From Dryocosmus kuriphilus (Eukaryota; Arthropoda; Insecta; Hymenoptera; Cynipidae), in the NCBI GenBank assembly GCA_038277395.1, contig CM076190.1, positions 255,413,989 through 255,477,988 of the forward strand: a stretch of 64,000 nucleotides of DNA, read 5' to 3'. Below are positions 33,400-48,200 of this stretch, in pieces (position 1 is the stretch's first letter; the number at the start of each line of letters is the position of its first letter). Below the pieces are notes generated by a model. It did not search any database, was not told the DNA's origin, and saw only the letters and a list, made by a program, of their open reading frames with translations. The position numbers were made by a program, and so were the translations under genes.

Positions 33400-36300
33400 C
33401 TAAAGTAGCTCCAATACGCGTCCTTATTACTTTTTTTAAGCAATGCTTAGTTTTTTCAAAAACTTCGAAAAACTTCTTGGCCCTTACGCCACACGACACC
33501 GACGCGTTAAATTTAAGACAACACGTATTCTACAAGAGACTGTCAGAAAAATGCGGGCACTTTTAATAAAAATTAGCTCGTGACAGCTCAAATTGGAGCT
33601 CTCAAGGTACTTCATACAAAAATAAAGCTGCTCCACATAAAAATGTTTCTTTCAAAAGCTATTAAGAGTTCCCAGTGTATGTATAATGGTAAACGTGTAT
33701 CGCCGAACATGGGGACAGACGTAAAATTTCTTGAATTTGCGATTATTCCCATTATTCACCTAAAGTAGCTCCAATACGCGTCCTGATTACTGTATTTAAG
33801 CAACGCTAAGTTTTTGCAAAAACTCTGAACGTCTTCTTTGGCCCTTACGCCACATGACACCGACGCGTTAAATCTAGAGACAAAACGTATTCTACAAGAG
33901 GCTGGCAGGTAAATGCGGGCGCTTTTCATAAAAATTAGCACGCGAAAGCTCAAATTGAAACTCTCAAGGTACTTCCTACAAAAATAAAGTTGTTCCATAA
34001 AAAAATGTTTCTTTCAAAAGTTATTAATAATTCCCAGTGTACCTATAAAGCTAAAAATATTACGCCGACCATGGGCGCGAAGGTAAATTTTCTTGAATTT
34101 GCGAGTGTTCCCATTATTCGCCTCAAGAAGCTCCAATATGACTACTTACTACTTTTTCTAAGCAATGCTTAGTTTTTGCAGAAACTTCGAAAACCTTCTT
34201 GTCGCTTACGCCACACGACACCGACGCGTTAAATCTAAAGGCAACACGTATTCTACAAGAGACTGGCAGGTAAATGCGGGCACTTTTAATAAATATTAGC
34301 TCGTGACAGCTCAAATTGGAGCTCCCAAGGTACTCCCTAGGAAAATAAAGTTCCTGCATAAAAATGTTTTTTTCAAAAGTTATCAATAATTCCGATTGTA
34401 CCTATAATGGTAAAAGTGTACCGCCGCACATGGGCGCAAAAAAACGAGGTTTCTTGAAATTTCGAGTGTTCCAATTATTCATCCGAAGCTGCTCTGAAAT
34501 GCGCCCTTATTACTTTTATAAACAATGCTTAGTTTTTTGCAAAAACTTCGAAAACCTTCCTGTCGCTTACGCCACACGACACCGACGCGTTAAATTTAAG
34601 ACAACACGTATTCTACAAGAGACTGTCAGAAAAATGCGGGCACTTTTAATAAATATTAGCTCGTGAGAGCTCAAATTGGAGCTACCAAGGTACTCCCTAG
34701 GAAAATAAAGTTCCTCCATAAAAATGTTTTTTTCAAAAGTTATCAATAATTCCGATTGTACCTATAATGGTAAAAGTGTACCGCCGCACATGGGCGCAAA
34801 AACGAGGTTTCTTGAAATTTCGAGTGTTCCAATTATTTATCCGAAGCTGCTCTGAAATGCGCCCTTATTACTTTTATAAACAATGCTTAGTTTTTGCAAA
34901 AACTTCGAAAACCTTCCTGTCGCTTACGCCACACGATACCGACGCGTTAAATCTTAAAAGAAAACGTATTCTACAAGAGACTGGCAGGTAAATGCGGACA
35001 CTTTTAATAAAAATTAGCTCGTGACAGCTCAAATTGGAGCTCTCAAGGTACTTCCTACAAAAATAAAGTTGCTCCATATAAAAATGTTTCTTTCAAAAGT
35101 TGTTAATAATACCCAGTGTACCTCTAATGGTAAAAATGTATCGCCAATCATGGACGCAAACATAAAGTTTCTGGAGGTTGCGAGTGTTCCCATTACTCAA
35201 CTGAAGTTGCTCCAATATGCGTCCTTATTACTTTTTTTAAGCAATGCTAAGTTTTTGCAAAAACTCTGAACGACTTCTTGTCCCTTACGCCACACGACAC
35301 CGACGCGTTAAATCTAAAGACAAAACGTATTCTACAAGAGACTGGCAGGTAAATGCGGAAACTTTGAATACAAATTAGCTCGTGACAGCTCAAATTGGAG
35401 CTCTCAAGGTACTTCCTACAAAAATAAAGTTGCTCCATATAAAAATGTTTCTTTCAAAAGTTGTTAATAATACCCAGTGTACCTCTAATGGTAAAAATGT
35501 ATCGCCAATCATGGACGCAAACATAAAGTTTCTGGAGGTTGCGAGTGTTCCCATTACTCAACTGAAGTTGCTCCAATATGCGTCCTTATTACTTTTTTTA
35601 AGCAATGCTAAGTTTTTGCAAAAACTCTGAACGACTTCTTGTCCCTTACGCCACACGATACCGACGCGTTAAATCTTAAAAGAAAACGTATTCTACAAGA
35701 GACTGGCAGGTAAATGCGGACACTTTTAATAAAAATTAGCTCGTGACAGCTCAAATTGGAGCTCTCAAGGTACTTCCTACAAAAATAAAGTTGCTCCATA
35801 AAAAAATGTTTCTTTCAAAAGTTGTTAATAATACCCAGTGTACCTCTAATGGTAAAAATGTATCGCCAATCATGGACGCAAACATAAAGTTTCTGGAGGT
35901 TGCGAGTGTTCCCATTACTCAACTGAAGTTGCTCCAATATGCGTCCTTATTACTTTTTTTAAGCAATGCTTAGTTTTTGCAGAAACTTCGAAAAACTTCT
36001 TGGCCCTTACGCCACACGACACCCGCACGTTAAATCTAAAGACAACACGTATTCTACAAGGGAATGTCAGATAAATGCGGGCACTTTTAATAAATATTAG
36101 CTCGTGAAAGCTCAAATTGAAGCTCTCAAGGTACTTCCTACAAAAATAAAGTTGCTCCATATAAAAATGTTTCTTTCAAAAGTTATTGATAGTTCCCAGT
36201 GTACCTATAATGGTCAAAATATATCGCCGATCATGGGCGCAAACGTAAAGTTTCTTGAATTTGCGAGTGTTTCCATTATTCATCTCAAGTAGCTCCAATA
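33400..36300 (+). repeat. Long paralogous satellite block P2, left copy
   Basis: Matches 51.5-54.7 kb at an offset of about 18,070 bp, changing to about 18,428 bp after one extra monomer in the right copy. Diagnostic shared variants are GTACTTCATACAAAAA, TCCTGATTACTG with AAGCAACGCTAAG (33781 and 51851), and AAATCTAGAGAC. Three consecutive monomers with the GGAGGTTGCGAG variant follow in both copies. Confidence 0.88.
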
Positions 36301-38999
36301 TGTGTCCTTATTACTTTTTTTGAGCAATGCTTAGTTTTTTCTAAAACTTCGAAAAACTTCTTGGACCTTACGCCACACGACACCGAAGTGTTAAATTTAA
36401 CGACAAAACGTATTCTACAAGATGCTGGCAGGTAAATGCGGGCACTTTTCATAAAAATTAGCTCGTGACAGCTCAATTTTAAGCCCTCAAGGTACCTCCT
36501 ACAAAAATAAAGTTGTTCCATAAAAAAAGTTTCTTTCAAAGGTTATTGATAATTCCCAGGGTACCTATAATGTTTAAAATGTATCGCCGCACATGGGTGC
36601 AAAAACAAGGTTTCTTGAATTTTCGAGTGTTCCAATTATTCATCCGAAGCTGCTCTGAAATGCGCCCTTATTACTTTTCTAAACAATGCTTAGTTTTTGC
36701 AAAAACTTCGAAGACCTTCCTTCCGCTTACGCCACCTGACACCGCCGCGTTAAATCTAAAGGCAACACGTACTCTACAGTAGACTGTCAGATTAATGCGG
36801 GCACTTTTAATAAAAATTAGATCGTGTCAGCTCAAATTGGAGCTCTCAAGGTACTTCCTACAAAAATAAAGCTGCTCCACATAAAAATGTTTCTTTCAAA
36901 AGCTATTAAGAGTTCCCAGTGTATCTATAATGGTAAACGTGTATCGCCGAACATGGGGACAGACGTAAAATTTCTTGAATTTGCGATTATTCCCATTATT
37001 CACCTAAAGTAGCTCCAATACGCGTCCTTATTACTTTTTTTGAGCAATGCTTAGTTTTTTCAAAAACTTCGAAAAACTTCTTGGCCCTTACGCCACACGA
37101 CACCCGACGCGTTAAATTTAAGACAACACGTATTCTACAAGAGACTGTCAGAAAAATGCGGGCACTTTTAAAAAAAATTAGCTCGTGACAGCTCAAATTG
37201 GAGCTCTCAAGGTACTTCCTACAAAAATAAAAGCTGCTCCACATAAAAATGTTTCTTTCAAAAGCTATTAAGAGTTCCCAGTGTATCTATAATGGTAAAC
37301 GTGTATCGCCGAACATGGGGACAGACGTAAAATTTCTTGAATTTGCGATTATTCCCATTATTCACCTAAAGTAGCTCCAATACGCGTCCTTATTACTGTA
37401 TTTAAGCAATGCTAAGTTTTTGCAAAAACTCTGAACGACTTCTTGGCCCTTACGCCACATGACACCGACGCGTTAAATCTAAAGACAAAACGTATTCTAC
37501 AAGAGACTGGCAGATAAATGCGGGCACTTTTAATAGAAATTAGCTCGTGACAGTTCAATTTTAAGCCCTCATGGTACCTCCTACAAAAATAAAGTTGTTC
37601 CACGAAAAGAAAGTTTTCTTCAAAAGTTGCTAATAATTCCCAGTGTACCTATAATGGTAAAAGTGCATCGCCGAACATGGGCGCAAAAACAAGGTTCCTT
37701 GAATTTTCGAGTGTTACAATTATTCATCCGAAGCTGCTCTAAAACGCGCCCTTATCACATTTTTAAACAATGCTTAGTTTTTGAAAAAACTTCGAAAACC
37801 TTCTTGTCCCTTACGCCACACGACACCGACGCGTTAAATCTAAAGACAAAACGTATTTCTACAAGAGACTGGCAGGTAAATGCGGAAACTTTGAATACAA
37901 ATTAGCTCGTGACAGCTCAAATTGAAGCTCTCAAGGTCCTCTCTACGAAAATAAAGTTGCTCCATAAAAAAAATGTTTCTTTCAAAAGTTATTAATAATA
38001 CCCAGTGTACCTCTAATGGTAAAAATGTATCGCCAATCATGGACGCAAACATAAAGTTTCTGGAGGTTGCGAGTGTTCCCATTACTCAACTGAAGTTGCT
38101 CCAATATGCGTCCTTATTACTTTTTTTAAGCAATGCTTAGTTTTTGCAGAAACTTCGAAATACTTCTTGGCCCTTACGCCACACGACACCCGCACGTTAA
38201 ATCTAAAGACAACACGTATTCTACAAGAGACTGTGAGATAAATGCGGGCACTTTTAATAGAAATTAGCTCGTGACAGCTCAAATTGAAACTCTCAAGGTA
38301 CTTCCTACAAAAATAAAGTTGTTCCATAAAAAAAAGTTTCTTTCAAAAGTTATTAATAATTCCCAGTGTACCTATAAAGCTAAAAATATTACGCCGACCA
38401 TGGGCGCAATGGTAAAGTTTCTTGAATTTGCGAGTGTTCCCATTATTCGCCTCAAGAAGCTCCAATATGACTACTTACTACTTTTTTCTAAGCAATGCTT
38501 AGTTTTTGCAGAAACTTCGAAAAACTTCTTGGCCCTTACGCCACACGACACCCGCACGTTAAATCTAAAGACAACACGTATTCTACAAGAGACTGTGAGA
38601 TAAATGCGGGCACTTTTAATAGAAATTAGCTCGTGACAGCTCAATTTTAAGCCCTCAAGGTACTTCCTGCAAAAATAAAGTTGTTCCATAAAAAAAAAAG
38701 TTTCTTTCAAAAGTTATTGATAGTTCCCAGTGTACCTATAGTGGTAAAAGTGTATTGCCGAACATGGGCGCAAACATAAAGTTTCTGGAGTTTGCGAGTG
38801 TTCCCATTACTCAACTCAAGTTGTTGATCCAATATGCGTCCTTATTACTTTTTTTAAGCAATGCTTAGTTTTTGCAGAAACGTCGAAAAACTCCTTGGCC
38901 CTTACGCCACACGACACCGACGAGATAAATCTAAAGACAACATGTATTCTACAAGAGACTGGCAGGTAAAATGCGGGCACTCTTAATAAATATTAGCTC

Positions 39000-41900
39000 G
39001 TGACAGCTCAAATTGGAGCTCTCAAGGTACTTCCTACAAAAATAAAGTTGCTCCATATAAAAATGTTTCTTTCAAAAGTTATTGATAGTTCCCAGTGTAC
39101 CTATAGTGGTAAAAGTGTATTGCCGAACATGGGCGCAAACATAAAGTTTCTGGAGTTTGCGAGTGTTCCCATTACTCAACTCAAGTTGATCCAATATGCG
39201 TCCTTATTACTTTTTTTAAGCAATGCTTAGTTTTTGCAGAAACGTCGAAAAACTCCTTGGCCCTTACGCCACACGACACCGACGAGTTAAATCTAAAGAC
39301 AAACATGTATTCTACAAGAGACTGGCAGGTAAATGCGGGCACTCTTAATAAATATTAGCTCGTGACAGCTCAAATTGGAGCTCTCAAGGTACTTCCTACA
39401 AAAATAAAGTTGCTCCATATAAAAATGTTTCTTTCAAAAGTTATTGATAGTTCCCAGTGTACCTATAATGGTAAAAGTGTATTGCCGAGCATGGGCGCAA
39501 ACATAAAGTTTCTGGAGTTTGCGAGTGTTCCCATTACTCAACTCAAGTTGATCCAATATGCGTCCTTATTACTTTTTTTAAGCAATGCTTAGTTTTTGCA
39601 GAAACTTCGAAAAACTTCTTGGCCCTTACGCCACACGACACCGACGCGTTAAATTTAAGACAACACGTATTCTATAAGGGACTGTCAGATAAATGCGGGC
39701 ACTTTTAATAAAAATTAGCTCGTGACAGCTCAAATTGGAGCTCTCAAGGTACTTCCTACAAAAATAAAGTTGCTCCATAAAAAAGTGTTTCTTTCAAAAG
39801 TTATTAATAATACCCAGTGTACCTCTAATGGTAAAAATATATCGCCAATCATGGACGCAAACATAAAGTTTCTGGAGTTTGCGAGTGTTCCCATTACTCA
39901 ACTCAAGTTGCTCCAATATGCGTCCTTATTACTTTTTTTAAGCAATGCTTAGTTTTTGCAGAAACTTCGAAAAACTTCTTGGCCCTACGCCACACGACAC
40001 CGACGCGTTAAATTTAAGACAACACGTATTCTACAAGGGACTGTCAGATAAATGCGGGCACTTTTCATAAAAATTAGCTCGTGACAGCTCAAATTGGAGT
40101 TCTAAAGGTACTTCCTGCAAGAATAAAGTTGCTCCATAAAAAAAAAAATGTTTCTTTCAAAAGTTATTAATAATACCCAGTGTACCTCTAATGGTAAAAA
40201 TGTATCGCCAATCATGGACGCAAACATAAAGTTTCTGGAGTTTGCGAGTGTTCCCATTACTCAACTCAAGTTGCTCCAATATGCGTCCTTATTACTTTTT
40301 TTAAGCAATGCTTAGTTTTTGCAGAAAAACTTCGAAAAACTTCTTGGCCCTTACGCCACACGACACCGACGCGTTAAATTTAAGACAACACGTATTCTAC
40401 AAGGGACTGTCAGATAAATGCGGGCACTTTTCATCAAAATTAGCTCGCGAAAGCTCAACTTGAAGCGCTCAAGGTACTTCCTACAAAAATAAAGTTGTTC
40501 CATAAAAAAATGTTTCTTTTAAAAGTTATTAATAATTCCCAGTGTACCTATAAAGCTAAAAATACTACGCCGATTATGGGCGCAAAGGTAAGGTTTCTTG
40601 AATTTGAGAGTGTTCCCATTATTCACCTCAAGAAGCTCCAATATGGCTACTTACAGCTTTTTCTAAGCAATGCTTAGTTTTTCCAGAAGCTTCGAAAAAT
40701 TTCTTGGCCCTTACGCCACACGACACCGACGAGTTAAATCTAAAGACAACATGTATTCTACAAGAGACTGGCAGGTAAATGCGGGCACTTTTAATAAATA
40801 TTAGCTCGTGAAAGCTCAAATTGGAGCTCTCAAGGTACTTCCTACAAAAATAAAGTTGCTCCATATAAAAATGTTTCTTTCAAAAGTTATTAATAATACC
40901 CAGTGTACCTCTAATGGTAAAAATGTATCGCCAATCATGGACGCAAACATAAAGTTTCTGGAGTTTGCGAGTGTTCCCATTACTCAACTCAAGTTGCTCC
41001 CAATATGCGTCCCTATTACTTTTTTTCAGCCATGCTTAGTTTTTGCAAAAACTCTGAACAACCTCTTGGCCCTGACGCCACATGACACCGACGTGTCAAA
41101 TCTAAAGACAACACATATTCTACAAGAGACTGTCAGATAAATGCGGGCACTTTTCATAAAAATTAGCTCGTGACAGCTCAAATTCGAGCTCTCAAGGTAC
41201 TTCCTACAAAAATAAAGTTGCTCCATAAAAAAATGTTTCTTTCAAAAGTTATTAATAATACCCAGTGTACCTCTAATGGTAAAAATGTATCGCCAATCAT
41301 GGACGCAAACATAAAGTTTGTGGAGTTTGCGAGTGTTTCCATTACTCAACTCAAGTTGCTCCAATATGCGTCCTTATTACTTTTTTTAAGCAATGCTTAG
41401 TTTTTGCAAAAACTCTGAACAACCTCTTGGCCCTGAAGCCACATGACACCGACGTGTCAAATCTAAAGACAACACATATTCTACAAGAGACTGGCAGGTA
41501 AATGCGGGCACTTTTCATAAAAATTAGCTCGTGACAGCTCAAATTCGAGCTCTCAAGGTACTTCCTACAAAATTAAAGTTGCTCCATTAAAAAATGTTTC
41601 TTTTCAAAAGTTATTAATAATACCCAGTGTACCTCTAATGGTAAAAATGTATCGCCAATCATGGACGCAAACATAAAGTTTCTGGAGTTTGCGAGTGTTC
41701 CCATTACTCTACTCAAGTTGATTCAATATGCGTCCTTATTACTTTTTTTAAGCAATGCTTAGTTTTTGCAGAAACTTCGAAAAACTTCCTGACCCTTACG
41801 CCACACGACACCGACGCGTTAAATCTAAAGACAACACGTATTCTACAAGAGACTGGCAGGTAAATGCGGGCACTTTTAATAAATATTAGCTCGTGACAGC

Positions 41901-42100
41901 TCAAATTGGAGCTCCCAAGGTACTCCCTAGGAAAATAAAGTTCCTCCATAAAAATGTTTTTTTCAAAAGTTATCAATAATTCCGATTGTACCTATAATGG
42001 TAAAAGTGTACCGCCGCACATGGGCGCAAAAAAACGAGGTTTCTTGAAATTTCGAGTGTTCCAATTATTCATCCGAAGCTGCTCTGAAATGCGCCCTTAT
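39000..42100 (+). repeat. Long paralogous satellite block P3, left copy
   Basis: Matches 58.0-61.45 kb at an offset of 19,012 bp, then 19,370 bp after one extra monomer on the right. Shared private variants include ATTCTATAAGGGACTG (39670 and 58682), a CATAAAAAAGTGTTTC variant, and TTGGAGTTCTAAAGG with CAAGAATAAAG. The single extra monomer is a direct copy of its neighbour (59098 and 59458 units). Confidence 0.88.
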
Positions 42101-42229
42101 TACTTTTATAAACAATGCTTAGTTTTTGCAGAAACTTCGAAAACCTTCTTGTCGCTTACGCCACACGACACCGACGCGTTAAATCTAAAGACAACATGTA
42201 TTCTACAAGAGACTGGCAGGTAAATGCGG

Positions 42230-45210
42230 GCACTTTTAATAAATATTAGCTCGTGACAGCTCAAATTGGAGCTTCCGAGTTACTCCCTAGGAAAATAAAG
42301 TTCCTCCATAAAAATGTTTTTTTTCAAAAGTTATCAATAATTCCGATTGTACCTATAATGGTAAAAGTGTACCGCCGCACATGGGCGCAAAAACGAGGTT
42401 TCTTGAAATTTCGAGTGTTCCAATTATTCATCCGAAGCTGCTCTGAAATGCGCCCTTATTACTTTTATAAACAATGCTTAGTTTTTGCAGAAACTTCGAA
42501 AACCTTCTTGTCGCTTACGCCACACGACACCGACGCGTTAAATCTAAAGACAACATGTATTCTACAAGAGACTGTCAGATTAATGCGGGCACTTTTAATA
42601 AAAATTAGATCGTGTCAGCTCAAATTGGAGCTCTCAAGGTACTTCCTACAAAAATAAAGCTGCTCCACATAAAAATGTTTCTTTCAAAAGCTATTAAGAG
42701 TTCCCAGTGTATCTATAATGGTAAACGTGTATCGCCGAACATGGGAACAGACGTAAAATTTCTTGAATTTGCGATTATTCCCATTATTCACCTAAAGTAG
42801 CTCCAATACGCGTCCTTATTACTTTTTTTGAGCAATGCTTAGTTTTTTCAAAAACTTCGAAAAACTTCTTGGCCCTTACGCCACACGACACCGACGCGTT
42901 AAATTTAAGACAACACGTATTCTACAAGAGACTGTCAGAAAAATGCGGGCACTTTTAATAAAAATTAGCTCGTGACAGCTCAAATTGGAGCTCTCAAGGT
43001 ACTTCCTACAAAAATAAAGCTGCTCCACATAAAAATGTTTCTTTCAAAAGCTATTAAGAGTTCCCAGTGTATCTATAATGGTAAACGTGTATCGCCGAAC
43101 ATGGGGACAGACGTAAAATTTCTTGAATTGGCGATTATTCCCATTATTCACCTAAAGTAGCTCCAATACGCGTCCTTATTACTGTATTTAAGCAATGCTA
43201 AGTTTTTGCAAAAACTCTGAACGACTTCTTGGCCCTTACGCCACATGACACCGACGCGTTAAATCTAAAGACAAAACGTATTCTACAAGAGACTGGCAGA
43301 TAAATGCGGGCACTTTTAATAGAAATTAGCTCGTGACAGCTCAATTTTAAGCCCTCAAGGTACTTCCTACAAAAATAAAGTTGTTCCATAAAAAAAAAAG
43401 TTTGTTTCAAAGGTTATTAATAATTCCCAGGGTACCTATAATGGTAAAAATGAATCGCTGCACATGGGTGCAAAGCAAGGTTTCTTGAATTTTCGAGTGT
43501 TCCATTTATTCATCCGAAGCTGCTCTAAAATGCGCCCTTATTACTTTTATAAACAATGCTTAGTTCTTGCAAAAACTTCGAAAACCTTCTTTTCGCTTAC
43601 GCCACACGACACCAACGCGTTAAATCTAAAGACAACACGTATTCTACAAGAGGCTGGCAGGTAAATGCGGGCACTTTTAATAAATATTAGCTCGTGACAG
43701 CTCAAATTGGAGCTCCCAAGGTACTCCCTAGGAAAATAAAGTTCCTCCATAAAAATGTTTTTTTCAAAAGTTATCAATAATTCCGATTGTACCTATAATG
43801 ATAAAAGTGTACCGCCGCACATGGGCGCAAAAACAAGGTTTCTTGAAATTTCGAGTGTTCCAATTATTCATCCGAAGCTGCTCTGAAATGCGCCCTTATT
43901 ACTTTTCTAAACAATGCTTAGTTTTTGCAAAAACTTCGAAAACCTTCCTTCCTCTTACGCCACCTGACACCGCCGCGTTAAATCTAAAGGCAACACGTAC
44001 TCTACAGTAGACTGTCAGATTAATGCGGGCACTTTTAATAAAAATTAGATGGTGTCAGCTCAAATTGGAGCTCTCAAGATACTTCCTACAAAAATAAAAC
44101 TGCTCCACATAAAAATGTTTCTTTCAAAAGTTATTAATAGTTCCCAGTGTACCTATAATGGTAAACGTGTATTGCCGAACATGGGGACAGACGCAAAATT
44201 TCTTGCTATTGCGAGTATTCCCATTATTCACCTAAAGTAGCTCCAATACGCGTCCTTATTACTGTATTTAAGAAATGCTAAGTTTTTGCAAAAACTCTGA
44301 ACGACTTCTTGGCCCTTACGCCACACGACACAGACGCGTTAAATCTAAAGACAACACGTATTCTACAAGAGACTGTCAGATAAATGCGGGCACTTTTCAT
44401 AAAAATTAGCTCGTGACAGTTCAATTTTAAGCCCTCATGGTACCTCCTACAAAAATAAAGTTGTTCCACGAAAAGAAAGTTTTCTTCAAAAGTTGCTAAT
44501 AATTCCCAGTGTACCTATAATGGTAAAAGTGAATCACCGCACATGGGCGCAAAAACAAGGTTTCTTGAATTTTCGAGTGTTCCAATTATTCATCGGAAGC
44601 TGATCTAAAATGCGTCCTTATTACTTTTTTAAACAATGCTTAGTTTTTGCAAAAACTTCGAAAAACTTCTTGTCCCTTACGCCACACGATACCGACGCGT
44701 TAAATCTTAAAAGAAAACGTATTCTACAAGAGACTGGCAGGTAAATGCGGACACTTTTAATAAAAATTAGCTCGTGACAGCTCAAATTGGAGCTCTCAAG
44801 GTACTTCCTACAAAAATAAAGTTGCTCCATATAAAAATGTTTCTTTCAAAAGTTATTAATAGTTCCCAGTGTACCTATAATGATAAAAGTGCATCGCCGA
44901 ACATGGGCGCAAAAACAAGGTTCCTTGAATTTTCGAGTGTTACAATTATTCATCCGAAGCTGCTCTAAAACGCGCCCTTATCACATTTTTCAACAATGCT
45001 TAGTTTTTGAAAAAACTTCGAAAACCTTCTTGTCCCTTACGCCACACGACACCGACGCGTTAAATCTAAAGACAAAACGTATTCTACAAGAGACTGGCAG
45101 GTAAATGCGGAAACTTTGAATACAAATTAGCTCGTGACAGCTCAAATTGAAGCTCTCAAGGTTCTCTCTACGGAAATAAAGTTGCTCCATAAAAAAATGT
45201 TTCTTTCAAA
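42230..45210 (+). repeat. Long paralogous satellite block P1, middle copy
   Basis: Cleaner partner of the block at 25.98-28.96 kb. Its right half (43.7-45.2 kb) is also matched at 55.3-56.6 kb, at offsets of 11,560 and then 11,438 bp, so part of this segment is present three times in the window. Confidence 0.85.
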
Positions 45211-48200
45211 AGTTATTAATAATACCCAGTGTACCTCTAATGGTAAAAATGTATCGCCAACCATGGACGCAAACATAAAGTTTCTGGAGGTTGCGAGTGT
45301 TCCCATTACTCAACTGAAGTTGCTCCAATATGCGTCCTTATTACTTTTTTTAAGCAATGCTTAGTTTTTGCAGAAACTTCGAAAAACTTCTTGGCCCTTA
45401 CGCCACACGACACCCGCACGTTAAATCTAAAGACAACACGTATTCTACAAGGGAATGTCAGATAAATGCGGGCACTTTTAATAAATATTAGCTCGTGAAA
45501 GCTCAAATTGATGCTCTCAAGGTACTTCCTACAAAAATAAAGTTGCTCCATATAAAAATGTTTCTTTCAAAAGTTATTGATAGTTCCCAGTGTACCTATA
45601 ATGGTCAAAATATATCGCCGATCATGGGCGCAAACATAAAGTTTCTTGAATTTGCGAGTGTTTCCATTATTCATCTCAAGTAGCTCCAATATGCGTCCTT
45701 ATTACTTTTTTTGAGCAATGCTTAGTTTTTTCAAAAACTTCGAAAAACTTCTTGGCCCTTACGCCACACGACACCGACGCGTTAATTTAAGACAACACGT
45801 ATTCTACAAGAGACTGTGAGATAAATGCGGGCACTTTTAATAGAAATTAGCTCGTGACAGCTCAATTTTAAGCCCTCAAGGTACTTCCTACAAAAATAAA
45901 GTTGTTCCATAAAAAAAAGTTTCTTTCAAAGGTTATTGATAATTCCCAGGGTACCTATAAAGCTAAAAATATTAGGCCGACCATGGGCGCAATGGTAAAG
46001 TTTCTTGAATTTGCGAGTGTTCCCATTATTCGCCTCAAGAAGCTCCAATATGACTACTTACTACTTTTTCTAAGCAATGCTTAGTTTTTGCAGAAACTTC
46101 GAAAACCTTCTTGTCGCTTACGCCACACGACCCCGACGCGTTAAATCTAAAGACAACACGTATTCTACAAGAGACTGGCAGGTAAATGCGGGCGCTTTTC
46201 ATAAAAATTAGCACGCGAAAGCTCAAATTGAAACTCTCAAGGTACTTCCTACAAAAATAAAGTTGTTCCATAAAAAAAATGTTTCTTTCAAAAGTTATTA
46301 ATAATTCCCAGTGTACCTATAAAGCTAAAAATATTACGCCGACCATGGGCGCAAAGGTAAAGTTTCTTGAATTTGCGAGTGTTCCCATTATTCGCCTCAA
46401 GAAGCTCCAATATGACTACTTACTACTTTTTCTAAGCAATGCTTAGTTTTTGCAGAAACTTCGAAAACCTTCTTGTCGCTTACGCCACACGACCCCGACG
46501 CGTTAAATCTAAAGACAACACGTATTCTACAAGAGACTGGCAGGTAAATGCGGGCACTTTTAATAAATATTAGCTCGTGACAGCTCAAATTGGAGCTCCC
46601 AAGGTACTCCCTAGGAAAATAAAGTTCCTCCATAAAAAATGTTTTTTTCAAAAGTTATCAATAATTCCGATTGTACCTATAATGGTAAAAGTGTACCGCC
46701 GCACATGGGCGCAAAAACGAGGTTTCTTGAAATTTCGAGTGTTCCAATTATTTATCCGAAGCTGCTCTGAAATGCGCCCTTATTACTTTTATAAACAATG
46801 CTTAGTTTTTGCAAAAACTTCGAAAACCTTCCTGTCGCTTACGCCACACGACACCGACGCGTTAAATTTAAGACAACACGTATTCTACAAGAGACTGTCA
46901 GAAAAATGCGGCCACTTTTCATAAAAATTAGCTCGTGACAGCTCAAATTGGAGCCCTCAAGGTACTTCCTACAAAAATAAAGTTGCTCCATAAAAAAATG
47001 TTTCTTTCAAAAGTTATTGATAGTTCCCAGTGTACCTATAGTGGTAAAAGTGTATTGCCGAACATGGGCGCAAACATAAAGTTTCTGGAGTTTGCGAGTG
47101 TTCCCATTACTCAACTCAAGTTGATCCAATATGCGTCCTTATTACTTTTTATAAACAATGCTTAGTTTTTGCAGAAACTTCGAAAATCTTCTTTTCGCTT
47201 ACACCACACCACACGACACCGACGCGTTAAATCTAAAGACAAAACGTATTCTACAAGATACTGGCAGATAAATGCGGGCACTTTTAATAGAAATTAGCTC
47301 GTGACAGCTCAATTTTAAGCCCTCAAGGTACTTCCTACAAAAATAAAGTTGTTCCATAGAAAAAAGTTTCTTTCAAAGGTTATTAATAATTCCCAGGGTA
47401 CCTATAATGGTAAAAATGTATCGCTGCACATGGGTGCAAAAACAAGGTTTCTTGAATTTTCGAGTGTTCCATTTATTCATCCGAAGCTGCTCTAAAATGC
47501 GCCCTTATTACTTTTATAAACAATGCTTAGTTCTTGCAAAAACTTCGAAAACCTTCTTTTCGCTTACGCCACACGACACCAACGCGTTAAATCTAAAGAC
47601 AACACGTATTCTACAAGAGGCTGGCAGGTAAATGCGGGCACTTTTAATAAATATTAGCTCGTGACAGTTCAATTTTAAGCCCTCAAGGTACTTCCTACAA
47701 AAATAAAGTTGTTCCATAGAAAAAAGTTTCTTTCAAAGGTTATTAATAATTCCCAGGGTACCTATAATGGTAAAAATGTATCGCTGCACATGGGTGCAAA
47801 AACAAGGTTTCTTGAATTTTCGAGTGTTCCATTTATTCATCCGAAGCTGCTCTAAAATGCGCCCTTATTACTTTTATAAACAATGCTTAGTTTTTGAAAA
47901 AAACTTCGAAAAACTTCTTGTCCCTTACGCCACACGACACCGACGCGTTAAATCTAAAGACAAAACGTATTCTACAAGAGACTGGCAGGTAAATGCGGAA
48001 ACTTTGAATACAAATTAGCTCGTGACAGCTCAAATTGAAGCTCTCAAGGTTCTCTCTACGAAAATAAAGTTGCTCCATAAAAAAATGTTTCTTTCAAAAG
48101 TTATTAATAATACCCAGTGTACCTCTAATGGTAAAAATGTATCGCCAATCATGGACGCAAACATAAAGTTTCTGGAGGTTGCGAGTGTTCCCATTACTCA

